DNA of 64,000 bases from Klebsormidium nitens. Taxonomy: Eukaryota > Streptophyta > Klebsormidiophyceae > Klebsormidiales > Klebsormidiaceae. Shown here in pieces: positions 1 through 11,780 of this stretch. The position numbers and the translations under genes were made by a program. Positions within the stretch are counted from its first letter, which is position 1, and every line of letters begins with the position of its first letter. The notes under the pieces are model-generated. The model ran no database searches, was not told where the DNA came from, and saw only the letters and a list, made by a program, of their open reading frames with translations. The stretch is taken from contig DF237208.1 of NCBI GenBank assembly GCA_000708835.1, forward strand, positions 56,210 through 120,209. The letters are read 5' to 3'.

Positions 1-3000
1 CGTCTCTTCCAGAGCGTGCTCAATTGAACGTCTTTTGAGAAACAAAGGAGACCAATGTCAAGCGAGCATTGCGGGGGACAATCTTGGGTAATGAGGACGC
101 TTTCAAGAAAAGGAGTCCCGTTTGCGCAAGTCATCGACTCACCTTTATCTGGTCCAAGGTGATGGCGGCAATGACGGAGCCGTCCCTGTGCAGGACATGC
201 CGGAAGTCCAGCTTGTCACCCTGCAGGAAAAACAATGACGTCAGCTTCTCAAAGCAAGACCGGCGCCTCCCGCTGAAAGTGGAGTCAATGCATTGATCCT
301 TCCCCCTATTACTCGAAGCGCGAGTATTTCAATTTTGGCCCTCTCAACTCCCAGCCAACTTCCCCAACATTGTACAATGACAGATTCAAGGCGCAGATGG
401 GATTAGCTGGACGCAGAATATTGTTAGCAGTCAATCGCAACCAGCATGCTGAAAGCCATTGCTGAGGTAATAAGACCTCCTTCGGGTACACCGATCTCGA
501 CATCCGGACATGACGTATATCAGGTTCATGGTGGATGCACCTCACGGCCTTGCGTTCACAACCAAAATTGAGAGTGAAGGATGGGGACAGCAGAAGAAGG
601 GTCCGCAACAGCCATGTCTACCAGAATAACCTACGAAGTGAAAGAAGAGAGCGGGACAGATGTATTGTACCTCCTTTTGTACGGGAAGATCGCCCGACCT
701 TCGCTGGAACTCGTAGTAGTGCCGGTGCTTCTCCTCGAAGGGCTCCTGCAGAAGTGGACACAAACGACTTCGAGAAAAGCACCTGGTTTTGGTATTTACG
801 AGGCAGCAGAAACTTCTGGAGTTCCTTCGTGTTGACTGGGTCCTGCTGTTCTCACTTCGGTCGCTTGGGCCCGACGAAGCTTCGATCCACCGACGAAGTC
901 CGTTTTCGCATTTCATTCACCTTTTTCGCATCCACTGAAGCAGTGCCACGAACCCAAAACTCTCAACGGAAAACATCCGTTGCCCACAGCTCTCTGGGGC
1001 ACCACTCACCACGCCCTTCTGCAGCTTTGCGTTGCGCATCCCGAAGTTGGCCAGCTTCGTGCACGGCTCGATCTCGAGCTCGGGATCTTCCGTGAGCGAC
1101 ACCCGGATGGTGTCCCCCAGCCCGTCCTACAGCAGCGCAACACCGTGGTTAAAATGCTGGTTAAGAAGTTTTCCACATTTGTAGTCCAAGAAAGGACGGT
1201 GTAACCCTTTATGGTTTGGAAGAGCGGGCTGTAACGCTTTCACTGTCGGAGAGGAGTAGGTGAAGAATCTACGTAGGTTCAGCAGGGTACGGTACAGCCG
1301 TTTGGAAATCTGAAGCGTAGGGTCTGAACGGTTTGACATTTAGCAGAGACAGGTGCACACCGTTTGGAGTGTAGAAGAGAAGGGTACAAACTGTTTGAAA
1401 ATTTCAAGGAAGAGGGCGTAAACCGTTTGGGGTCTAGAAGAATAGAGGGAAGACGGTCTAGAATTTGGGAATCGCCTGAGAGAAGTGATGCTTGTAGCTC
1501 CTGACTTGCACATCGTCTGGCCACCCCTTTCACCTGCATGCCTTTTGACAGAGCTTTGTCCAACCCCTGCACAACTGACATTCCAAGATTTCCCCCAGCC
1601 AACTCTCGATTGATCTCTTCTGGGCTGCAATTCTAACAGACTAGAGTGACAAAGTTTACCTGCAGAAGCGCCCCAATCCCGATCGCCGACTTCATGCGCC
1701 CGTCCTCACCGTCTCCAGCCTCCGTCACGCCTAGATGCAGAGGGTAGTCCCACTTGTTGAGGTACATCTCAGACGCCAATAGCCGGTATGCCTGAGGCAA
1801 GAAGAATATGTTGGTAACTCAATCGAGATTGACGAGTTTTGAGCACGCGTTTGGTGATGCCATCTCAAGAGGACAGTAAAATAAGGGGATCCATCATTGG
1901 GTAGGTCCAAAGCGTATTCGTTTGGGCAGCCACTGATATCCAGCGGGAGGGCTCTGTAAATGGCCTGTGCTTCGTAGAGTGGATTGGAGAGTGCACTTCG
2001 TGACGTTTAGCCGTCCACACAAAAAGTCCGCAGTTTTCTTTCTTAGTCGGATCCTTCAACGGAGGTTGATTGCATGCTCTCCATTCCCTCCGACTGATAT
2101 GGATTTTAATTGTAGCGATTAGTTGGGCAAAGATAATCATGCTCCACCTCCAAAATTGCGAGAACGCCAGTCGGGCCTCACCTCGACCATAACGACTGGG
2201 TTGCTGGCCTTCATCGAGAAGAGGAAGTTGTGGTAGTCCATCTTGCGAGCGATGCGCGCATACTCGAACGCCGACTCCACCATGCCCCGGGGCGTGTCAC
2301 CGTAGTAGTTGAGAATGCGGTCGGAGAGAGACCCGTGGTTGGTGCCAATCCGCATCGCACGGTTCAAGCGCTTGCACTTCTCGACGAGCTTTGAGAATAC
2401 CTGGGGATGGCGACAGACAGTTTCGCAAACCAACATTTGTAACACGTTTGAGGCCCGAATTTCTTCGCCGAATGAAGCTATGCAAGCGCCTTGACCTGAT
2501 TAATGCAAAGGATCGAGACGTGCTCTAATCGATTACAGCCGTACAGACTGCAGACTCAATCGTATCAATAAGGAAAAGAAAACGTGATGAACAAATACTT
2601 CAGCACCACGGCGAGTACGAACCCACGAATTCTCCGCCTGTGTTGCAAGAATGAAAAAGACTGCCGAAAGGGACGCGATACAGAGAGAGACTGTCCAAGA
2701 ATGGTGTACTTACCTTCTCAATGTGCTCCAGCTCTGCTTGGTACTCTGCGTCAGTCCACTCCTGCACCTTAAATTGTGCTCTCGCATCGACTGCAAATCA
2801 CGACGTAACACAGAAAGTCTTACAAGTCAGGTCTTATGTAGCATGCAAGCTGCAACAAAGCATTGGTCACGCAGAGCAAAGCCAAAGAGAGAGGGCAACA
2901 ATTTGATCTTTCAGGTTGACGAAGATGGGTTCAAATTCATGGCGACCCTTAGTTCTTTTGAGGTGTGAGAGACACATTTCCAGCAATAAACATTGGACTC

Positions 3001-5413
3001 TGCACACGAGTGAATGGTAACCAGAGTGCAGCCCAAACTCTTCCGGAGAAAGATCTCAAAAGGTGTCTCACCATAGTTGCCGGGATTGATCCGGATCTTG
3101 TCAAAGCACTCTGCAACCTGGTTGGCGATAGTGGGGGCAAAGTGGATGTCGGCCACGAGAGGGATCTCGTAGCTGGAAAGAAGTGGAACAAAGCACTTTT
3201 GAGTGAAAATCTCCCATAAAAAAATCTCCCATCTCTCATCTCATCTCTCAAAAGCAAATCAACTTGGTCCAACATTCAACCACCAAACTCCGGCCGATTG
3301 AAGCAACTGGGTTGAGGTCGTCAACACTGTGGATTCCCCGCCTGACAGAGAGATTGAGCCTCTACGTACCTCTTCAGAACTAGAAGGACCAGTTTGTCTG
3401 ACCGTTCGATTTTTCCAGGCGGCTGCTGCTACTACTAGTGAAGAGTCCATATGTCGGGCGCCACACTCACTTGTGCTTCAACAAAGTTTCTTTGATTTGC
3501 AAGCATGCGTCCGCTTCCCGCTTCCCCTGGACAGTGATACGGCAGATGTCGGCGCCGTTGTCTGCGATCCTCATGACCTGCGCAGAACGTCACAGAGTCA
3601 AAATCTGGTACCTAAAATCTGGCAGCTAACAAAAGATGATGCTTCTTCTCACGGTTATGACAACTTGCGAAGCTGCAGCCATTAAGGCAGCCCAGAACTA
3701 CCACAATGCTATAAATCCCCTGTCGAAAGCTTCATTCTGCTGACCAACCTCCAAATTGCGAGGGCCAGCAGGCAAGCGGTTGACATCAAACAGAGTCTCT
3801 GTTGCATAACTGATCCCAATTAGACGGACAGGAAAAACAAGATCTTTCGCACTTCCTTTGAACGCAGCTGTTGACCGGTGAAATGCAAGAAGCAATGCAA
3901 TTCTCAGCACTATGTGGGTATCTCACCTGATCAACAGTACCTTTCACGTCCTTGGTATCTGTGGTGGTCATGGTCTGCGTGCGGATTGGATGTTCGCTGC
4001 CGACTGCGATGTTGCCGATCATGATCGTCCGGGTTGGCCGGCGGATTGTTTTATAGATCGACTCGCAGTACGGTTGGCGAGGAGCTGCAGGGATGCAACA
4101 GAAAAACTCGCTCCTACTTTCATCAAGGTAATTTGGTGCAGAACCGAGAAGGTTTCACTGACTGCAGAGAGTACTAATGAAAATCTGCAGGAAGACCTCA
4201 AGAAAGCGTAGCGTAGCTCATGGCTCGAAGGAGAGCAGCGAAATCGAGACTAGAAGCTCAAGGTTTCAGTTGTGATTGCGCGTTCCGATAGTTGTCTTCT
4301 TTCCCAAATCCTATCTGCTAATGGCTACCAAGTAGCCCAGACAGACATTTAGACGGTCCGAACGTTGTTCTTTGTATGTTTCAATTGCCCCCAGCCGTGC
4401 TCTCTTTTCGCTCCCAAGTTCCTGAATTCTTCCACATCGGTGATTTTGTTTAGGGACCAGCACGAGGTGGCACACTCCTAATGCTGTTCTATTGTTTGAG
4501 TCTTGCTTACAATGCCACCTTCTATGAGCGCCTGATAGCAATATCTACGCCGATGATAAGGTCCAACTGCCATTATCCTTCCTTGTGTAGGATGCACGAC
4601 GAACCAGCAACCCCACTAACAAGGTATGGCGGTTTTGGGAGAGCTGTGAGAATGCACTCTAGATGGCGCCGAATACCAAGCTCTAAGTTTTGAAGCTAGG
4701 GTTTGTCAGCTCCCATTAGCAGTAGAGCAACAGGGCAAATTAGGACTTCTAGGGTAAACAATATATCATTTTGGGTACGCTAGCATCTATAGCCTTAAGT
4801 GTTTGGACTTCGGCATTGCACAAGGACAACAAATACAGAGCGATGCCAGAGAAAGCGTTGGCAGTGGAAATGCGGCCACAATCAATCACCGCAGTACGAG
4901 ATGCCTATCTACTAGACGAAGGCAGACAGACGTGCGCCACTGACACGAAGTAGAAGCTAGCGAAAGTTGTTTCAGAGAGCAAATGTCAATGTGAAGGACC
5001 GGCAATGAAGAAAACAGATGGTATGCATTTTCAGATGCCAGAGCGGGATGAAATTATCGTAGACAGCATTGCACGCAGATAGGATGTAGTATAGGCAACA
5101 GGTTGCAAGCACTGGAGTTCATCAATTTCTAGGTTGTATACAACCATGGTTACCTTGTTCCACAAATCAAACAAAATGCCAGCAACTTACCATACATAGT
5201 GGTCGAGTCAGGCGCCTGCACCGCTCCTGCCTGTGCCATCTGAATCCCGCTCTGCTTGGTCCTTCTGCTTGAAGTCAGAACCGGTAACACAAAGCTAGCA
5301 GCATCATTCCCTAAGCATGAAGGAGCATTGTCCACTCTCCGCAGCTGGCAATGAGACGCAGGCACAGCGAGCCTGCTGCTGACAACGCTGATAGCTGCAC
5401 CAGCCGCCATCAT
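1..5413 (-). CDS. HDS: 4-hydroxy-3-methylbut-2-enyl diphosphate synthase, plastid type (partial, 3' half beyond left edge)
   Basis: This enzyme (IspG/GcpE) makes HMBPP from ME-cPP in the plastid MEP isoprenoid pathway, using a [4Fe-4S] cluster and ferredoxin. Ten exons are visible: 5191-5413, 3927-4084, 3471-3577, 3072-3172, 2714-2790, 2182-2400, 1660-1791, 1010-1126, 671-745, 143-220. All phases agree, giving 429 residues. The start is the first of two ATGs; the Ser/Ala/Arg-rich first exon looks like a transit peptide. Family motifs follow in order: YCES and TIMIGN before residue 100, then [38 protein letters not shown] and the plant insertion-domain segment [14 protein letters not shown]. 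The last visible exon ends in the insertion domain, so the C-terminal cluster cysteines lie outside the window. It is divergent from the SEC14 gene. The family call is very secure; the exact first exon is slightly less so. Confidence 0.95.
1190..1465. repeat. Degenerate minisatellite in an HDS intron
   Basis: The intron between the HDS exons at 1010-1126 and 1660-1791 holds a degenerate tandem repeat. The clearest units start near 1351, 1384 and 1418, about 33 bp apart. Each has a core resembling ACCGTTTGG followed by a purine-rich AGAAGAGGG tail. Weaker units lie upstream near 1199, 1229 and 1290. No exon sequence is included, unlike the exon-edge arrays further right. Confidence 0.6.
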
Positions 5414-6160
5414 GCGTTCCCTGCGTTTCTTCTTAAAACGGGAGTATGCCGCTCAGTTTTCTGATAAGCGCCCTCAAACAGTAAGCACCCCGCGTGGTGG
5501 GGCTTCCCAAAAGACAAGGAAATTACTCGAAAGCCCTGCACTTCAAGTTGTTGCTGCCAAGAAAGCGGTTCGAGGCTCTACGCTTCTGTGGGCTCTTTTC
5601 ACAGCCCAGAATCTTGTAATCCAGATTCTGCTGCAAGTCCTAGCTGGCACTTTCCTGCGCCGTGATACGCTGAGGCTTCTTGGCTCTTGTACCTGAGATT
5701 GTGACGCAAGGGTTAGGGCGGGTTAGGGTCCTAATCCACAAACGGCTGCAAGAGCCCTCAAATAGGTTAGGTAGCGATCCAGTCAGGTTAGCTCAAAGCG
5801 CATGCTGGATAGGGGACCCCTTGATTGTTGGGTTTCGCTAACCAGAGTCCTCGCTAACCATCTCTTAGCCATGACGGTTCCTACTTAAACTTTGGGTCTC
5901 CTAACCCAAGGGCCAAGGGGCTTGAAAGTTGAGAATGCTGCTGCCAGCCTGCTGCTGCTTTTGCCGATTTCAGGTCTTGGCCCTAGGATATGCATTTCGT
6001 GGTCCTTGTTACTTGAACTTGAAGTTGAAAACAAATTTCTTCGAGCGCCGCATGCTGTTTTTGGTTCAGGAGCTGTCCTTTTTATCACACCCGTTCTGGA
6101 CAGCAAACACCACCTGCCGGGAACTTGGATTTGAAAGCGTTGTAAAAAGAAGTAGTCGCT
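5414..6160. promoter_or_regulatory. Divergent intergenic region between HDS and the SEC14 gene
   Basis: About 750 bp separate the two divergent start codons, so this stretch probably carries both promoters and 5' UTRs. Near 5706-5735 there are two to three GGTTAGGG copies, similar to plant telo-box elements (AAACCCTAA on the opposite strand). I see no convincing TATA box or conserved gene. Open frames here do not resemble proteins I recognise. Confidence 0.5.
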
Positions 6161-9100
6161 ATGGGCGATGTTGTGGCAAACGGTGCACAAGTTGGCCCTC
6201 CGAAAGCAGATGCCAACGGCCTTGCAAGGTCAGAAGAGGAGACCGGCTTCAGACCAGACGAGCCGGGAGTCGGAGAGGAGAGCTTTGACGATGCGAGCGA
6301 CTCTTCTCTAGGACAGGAGGTAGAGGCTCTGTTGAGTGAGATGCGGAAAGCGATCACAGATCTGGGGCTGTCGGGAGACGCTTACAAGGGGCCCGATTTG
6401 ATGCGCTTCTTGCGGGCGAGGAGTAACAACGTAAAGAAGGCATCAAAGCTGTTTGTGGATCATGAGGTGAGAACGTCAATCTCTTGCGATGCTCCTTGTC
6501 GTAGACCGACCACATCTTCATACCGTTCAGAGCGAACTTTTGTCAGCTTGTGGGTTTGACACGAGAGACCACTCAGAATCTTAGATCAAATAAAGAAGTA
6601 CTCGCGATTCACTAGGAAGTGGAGAAAAGTAGGGGGATCCCTGCGTGGGAGTTGGTGCAATCCATCAGAGGAAGTCTGTGATTTTTAAGGACAACTGCCA
6701 GGTTATCAACAGATTTTATGAACAGTGATGATATGATAAATCAGATGATGCAGTCTGACATCCTGAAAAGTGCCAGACATGTAGCTTCTGCAGTGAAGCT
6801 GAAGCAAAGGCCTGGCCAGTAAACCTCTTCTGATACGGTGCCTGGCTTGAATCGGCAATGAGACTGAGGGCTTTAAGGAAAAGTGTAAACCCTTGCTAAG
6901 GTCATAATGCTGTGAGCTGGCCGGTTGCTTTGAACCAAAGTGTGGTGGCATTATGTGATGGCAAGTACTTTCATAAGTAGAAGGCGTTTGATACTTCGTC
7001 AGAAACGAAGGGTTTGTTGGAACTTGTATCTTGGAACCTGCATTATGGACTAAATGGAGTCCTGTCGAAGGTTTGGATGCATAATGCACGTATATGACTA
7101 CATTTACCAAGTCTGGCCCAGTTGGCAAGTTGAAGAGGCTTTGCTGTTGCTGAGATCTGCTTACTTAATTCAATTCACAAACGAATTCGGTTGGGATCTC
7201 TGAGTAAGCGGGCTCTGATGATTGTAATCAAGGAGGATATGATTGAAACGTTGGCTTTGACCACACAGCAGACCGTCGGCACAGCTTTTTCGCTTGTCAG
7301 GAAGAGAAACAAACTTGCATCATCTTTTTGCGAACCCGACGACTCCTCGGGGTTGGGCTGATCAGTTGTCACAACGGGACATCCGGCACCGATGAAATAA
7401 AGTGCTGTTCTTAGCTTTCTCCGTCTTTCGCATGTACATCTGTACTTTCCCTTCTCAGCGCTCACCGAAATTTTCTCTTCCTTTCTGCAAGTCCTCATTG
7501 GAAAACATGCAGAATGCTCCACGAGACTGTCTTGACAGTGCCTTTGTCTATACTCCATACGGCATGCAAGGCAAAGATGAGGCAGCTTGTCTACTCACTC
7601 TTGACCCAAGTTTAAGAACTTGACCGCGCTGGGGTCTGATGCTTTGGCACACATTCCCTTTGCAGAACTTTCGCAAGACATTCTGTCCTAAGGGGTACAT
7701 CAGTGAGGACGAGGTCGCAAACGAGCTGGCCGCAAAGAAGGCAACCCTGCAGGGGTTGGACAAGGAGGGTCACCCGCTGTCGATCGGCTGCACAAAGTAC
7801 CACATAGGTCAGATTGGCGTGCACCAAACAACAGCGCTTGCATCCTACCACATGGTACTGACACGTGGCCTTTAATATCTGACAGTTGCATAAAGGGGCA
7901 TTTGCCGTCAATCGGCTCCCCCTTTGGCAAACCTCACCAAGGTGGTATCCTAGACGCTTCTCAGACTGGTCACACAACATTCTACCGTTTGCGATCGCCT
8001 ACGCGTCCATTGTACAGGTTTTGTGACACTTGCTGCGCCTAAAGAACCGGCAGGTTCCTCATACAAACATCAATGGCGCTTTTGCGCTTGAAATCTAAGT
8101 TGCAGAAGACAGGAAGCACGAAATGGATGCCCGACCGTTTGTCAACTTGGTCTCTATGCGGTCTCTCTCAGTGCTCTACCTTCGTGTTTGTTTGCGACTG
8201 ATTCCTGTCTTCTCATGCAGCGGCTAAGAGGGATCTTGAGGAGTTTAAGAGTGAGCAAGCTTCGCTCCAGCCCGCCAGGTTTTGAAGCTACCAAAGTGAC
8301 TTGCATCGGAAGTGCCCCTCTTCTACCTTTTTGCTTGCACTCCTGCACCGTCCGCTGGCTGTCTATAGTCCCTTGCTTTGATGTTCCAAATGTTCACTTG
8401 ATTGTGCTCTTCTTTAATTGGAATGCTTGTGAAGCTGCTGGTGCTTTTTAAGGCATGCCCCAGCGTGCCTCACATGATGGAACTGACCTTTATACACTCG
8501 GTGCAGGGTTCCTTGTGTATTCTTTGGACAAGATTATCGCTGCGTGAGTGTCTCAACCGTTCTGACCTCCCAGATCGTTGGCAATGAATGCAAGAGCTGG
8601 CCTTGTATTTGCATGTACCATCTTAAAACTTGCATGAGCTAAAGTTCTGGTGAATCAGGATTCACACAACCCTGTGAACTTTGAGGGCTTCTTTCATATT
8701 TATTCCGACCCAATAGAGGGCTCCTTTTCTGGAGATATCTCTGAGGACATTGTACTCTAGAAACGATTGATTGGATTGTGTCAGGGGGCTTTGGAACCCA
8801 GCCTCAGAACTGCATGTCAACCAAAACAAGACAAATGCTCTTGCATATGCAGCATGCCCCCCGGCGTGGAGCAATTTGTCTCGTTCCTGGACCTTACGGG
8901 CATCGGTTACTCAAACCTCGACTCGGCCGCCCTCCGTCACATCTTCGATTTCCTTCAGGTGAGGCGAGCATGAACCGCTCCGAAATGCTTTTGCTTTTCC
9001 GTCTTTGTCCGTTCCTTTTTCTCGTCCAGCACTGAGCTCTCGCACTCCGCTTCTTATTACGCATGCGGGGATAGGCTGGGCAGTCGTTGGCCACATTCAA

Positions 9101-10469
9101 CCATGCTTTGTGTGCTGTTTCGATTCCTCGTTTTCCTGTGTCGAGGTATGCTTTCCGGTTCTTCAAGGCCCGATCTTACTCTCACTTCAAAGATTGTTTG
9201 ATGTTTTCCAAGTGTCCCGTGTCGACGACGTGTTTATTGGAGGGCTGCTGTTGTTTCTGACTTACAAGCACAGGAAGAACGAGCATTGACAATCTCCATA
9301 CTCCTGCATAACCACCGCAACTTTCACCCGTTTCCCAAGATAAAACTAGAATTCGCATCAAATGTTAGCTGGGGAGTTTTGGTCAACCCAGCGTGGCAGG
9401 TCAAACCCGCGTCTCTGCAATGTCTGCAAACAATTGCTGGGGAAGTGCCACGTCTCGTGAGTGGATCAGCCGACCACTTTTTGATCGATACGGACCCTAA
9501 TGGCCCCCTTCATCTTCGGCTCGTCCCAACATGTTCGCCCTCCCTTGTCCAGAAATTTTGTAAGTTTGTTTTTGTTTCTGACTTTTTGTTTCTTTGTTTC
9601 GCCATAATGATCTGGTGATTGTTTTCGCAGGGCTACTATCCCGAGAGGCTGTCCAAGCTCTATTTTCTGAACGCTCCCTTCATCTTTGGCACGATCTGGA
9701 AGGTCGTCAGCCCCTTCATCGACGCGAGGACGCGGAAAAAGGTGGGCGCAGAAGCGAGACAGGAAGCCGGAGGTTGTGGGAACGTTTCTGAGAATGATTG
9801 GGCGCGCACAGACACTTTTGGAGCGACGTGGGAAAGCAACCCAACGAAATTGCCGGACCGTATTCTGGGGTCTTTCTGCGCAGCTGTGAAGCTTGAGGTC
9901 CTCTTTGAACTTGCCAAGTAGATCCTTAAACCCGCTGAAAACATTTGACATACGGTTTGCAACACCCCAAAGCTCCTCACAATAAGAAGGCCGGGAGATG
10001 CTCGCTGATGTTAACGAGCAGTGTTGCGTCCAAGAAAAGTAGACGGTCTTCAATGCCTCGCTTTCTTGCAGCTGCCTGCGTTCAGCAGAGGTGTCACCCT
10101 TGATCTTTCAATTGACTCGCATCAAGATGCGATGTTTCTTTGCGGTTGCTGGAAACCTGCATAAGATCAACCTAGAGCCTCAGAATCAGAGTACCCTCAG
10201 GACTCCACAGTAAGTGTCATCACAAGCCTTTCGTTCAGAGTAACTACCTCTCTCTCACCATACCTTCTACCCTTTTGCTGCAGATTATCTTTTGTACAAC
10301 CAAGAATTTGGCGGACACGTTCCTTCCCCACGTCGACCTTAAGATAGTCCCCGCCGAATATGGGGGCAGCGGGTCTTTCATCTACATTCAAGACTATTAC
10401 GTGCCGGGTTATGCTCCGGACGAAGAGAAGCGGGCCAAGCCGACGCAAGCGAGTTCGGTGTCCGTTTAG
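6161..10469 (+). CDS. SEC14-like CRAL-TRIO domain phospholipid-transfer protein
   Basis: This is a cytosolic or membrane-surface lipid-transfer protein of the SEC14 family, which exchanges phosphatidylinositol and a second lipid. Seven exons: 6161-6466, 7666-7810, 8221-8250, 8507-8543, 8853-8958, 9631-9741, 10284-10469. Phases join exactly to give 306 residues. An acidic N-terminus of about 50 residues is followed by a CRAL-TRIO_N region (LMRFLRARSNNVKKA, about residues 79-93). The lipid-binding domain holds VEQFVSFLDLTGIGYSNLD, GYYPERLSKLYFLNAPFIF and a C-terminal LPHVDLKIVPAEYGGSG. The length fits a single-domain SEC14 without GOLD or nodulin tail. Two middle exons are only 30 and 37 nt; they are accepted because they restore frame and family sequence. 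It is convergent with CFAP74. The family is secure; the particular lipid ligand cannot be read. Confidence 0.9.
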
Positions 10470-11780
10470 GCGCAGATTGCGCATCTCGATACATCTTGTA
10501 GAAATTCGTCTGCGGTCGGATGCGGCAAGAGGCCTTTTCTGCGGTCAATGTAGGGAGGGCGACTCTCGAAAGAGAGCATTCATTGCGGGCGAGGTGATCG
10601 AATGCCTGGACGTTTGAAGTCGTCGGCGACCACCTTGGTTTTGGACAGTTCCAAACAATATTTTTGGGTGAGGTACAGTGTTGAGGCAGCCTTGCATGTT
10701 CGACCCGCTAGCCCTAGCTTGATAGGTTGCAGCATCGATTTGATAGGAGGACTGGCAGAGTTCTGCACGCACCGCCTGTATCGTTGACATGATCAGCTGA
10801 GCTGTTTAGCGCGAGCCATGGCAACAACTTCGCTTATCAATAGTTCAACTTTAGGTAATGCGCTCGATCCAACCACGAACGGTACAGTCAGCTTAGTAAG
10901 TATTCACGAGGCAGCGCTGGCCAGGGTACATTCATATTATCCGCCTCAGGGTTGCGGCTCATCAAGCTGTACCTCTCATGTCTAGATTCGCATGGTTGCG
11001 TCTTCGGATGCATGTGAATCCATTATACTGGTGAGTCGAATGCGCCGCGAGGCGCTGCTGGCATCCTGCTTGAGCTGGGCCATGCAGCCGGCCGTCCATC
11101 GGTATAGTGATATTTTGCATTGCATCAGTCAAATGGTAGGCCCCGGCTATGCTTGACGGCCTGCGGTCGAAGGTTGGATGCCAGCCCCTTATGCATAGGC
11201 AGGCCCGCGCTCGCATGTAGTGATCGCGCAGCTCTCTTGTTTAGCTTCTGCATGGCGTAGGCAGGTCAATAAATTCATTGACCTGCACTGGTCGCAAAAT
11301 CGCTATCAAAGAATGCCTATAGATTATCCTACTGATTTTTTGATTTTTAATTGGGCCATAGCTATAGATCAATGTTAGGGGCGAGCACATGTTGGTCTTG
11401 AATTCGAAGAAATAAACATGCAGCTCGTCTTTAGTCCCCCACGGCAGATGATGCGAAAATCTGGCCCCGTCTCGGTGCACTGAGTGCTTCATGGTCTCAA
11501 GCTGCAGTTAGATCCAAGAAGACGGCACAGCCCTGTTAGGGCCCTGTTATTCAGTCTGGTCACGATTCAGGCGCGCGCGAGCGTCAAATTGAAAGACGTT
11601 TCAATTTCACTTTTGGACGTCAGTTCAGCCAATATGTGTAAGGTGGCTACACATCAGTGAGAGAGTGAGACTGCAACCCCGCCGTGGTACATGAATGACA
11701 AGCTCTGACATTTCCTTGTTGATACGTAGATACGCATCTTGGTTATCAGATTTAACATATTCCTCGCTTCCCAGTTCGCC
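10470..11780. other. Convergent intergenic region, SEC14 and CFAP74 3' ends
   Basis: About 1.3 kb lies between two convergent stop codons and presumably contains both 3' UTRs and terminators. Short open frames occur on both strands but show no recognisable protein. An 18-bp string, TTAGCGCGAGCCATGGCA, near 10806 recurs exactly near 37179 in another convergent gap. No RNA gene was recognised. Confidence 0.5.
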
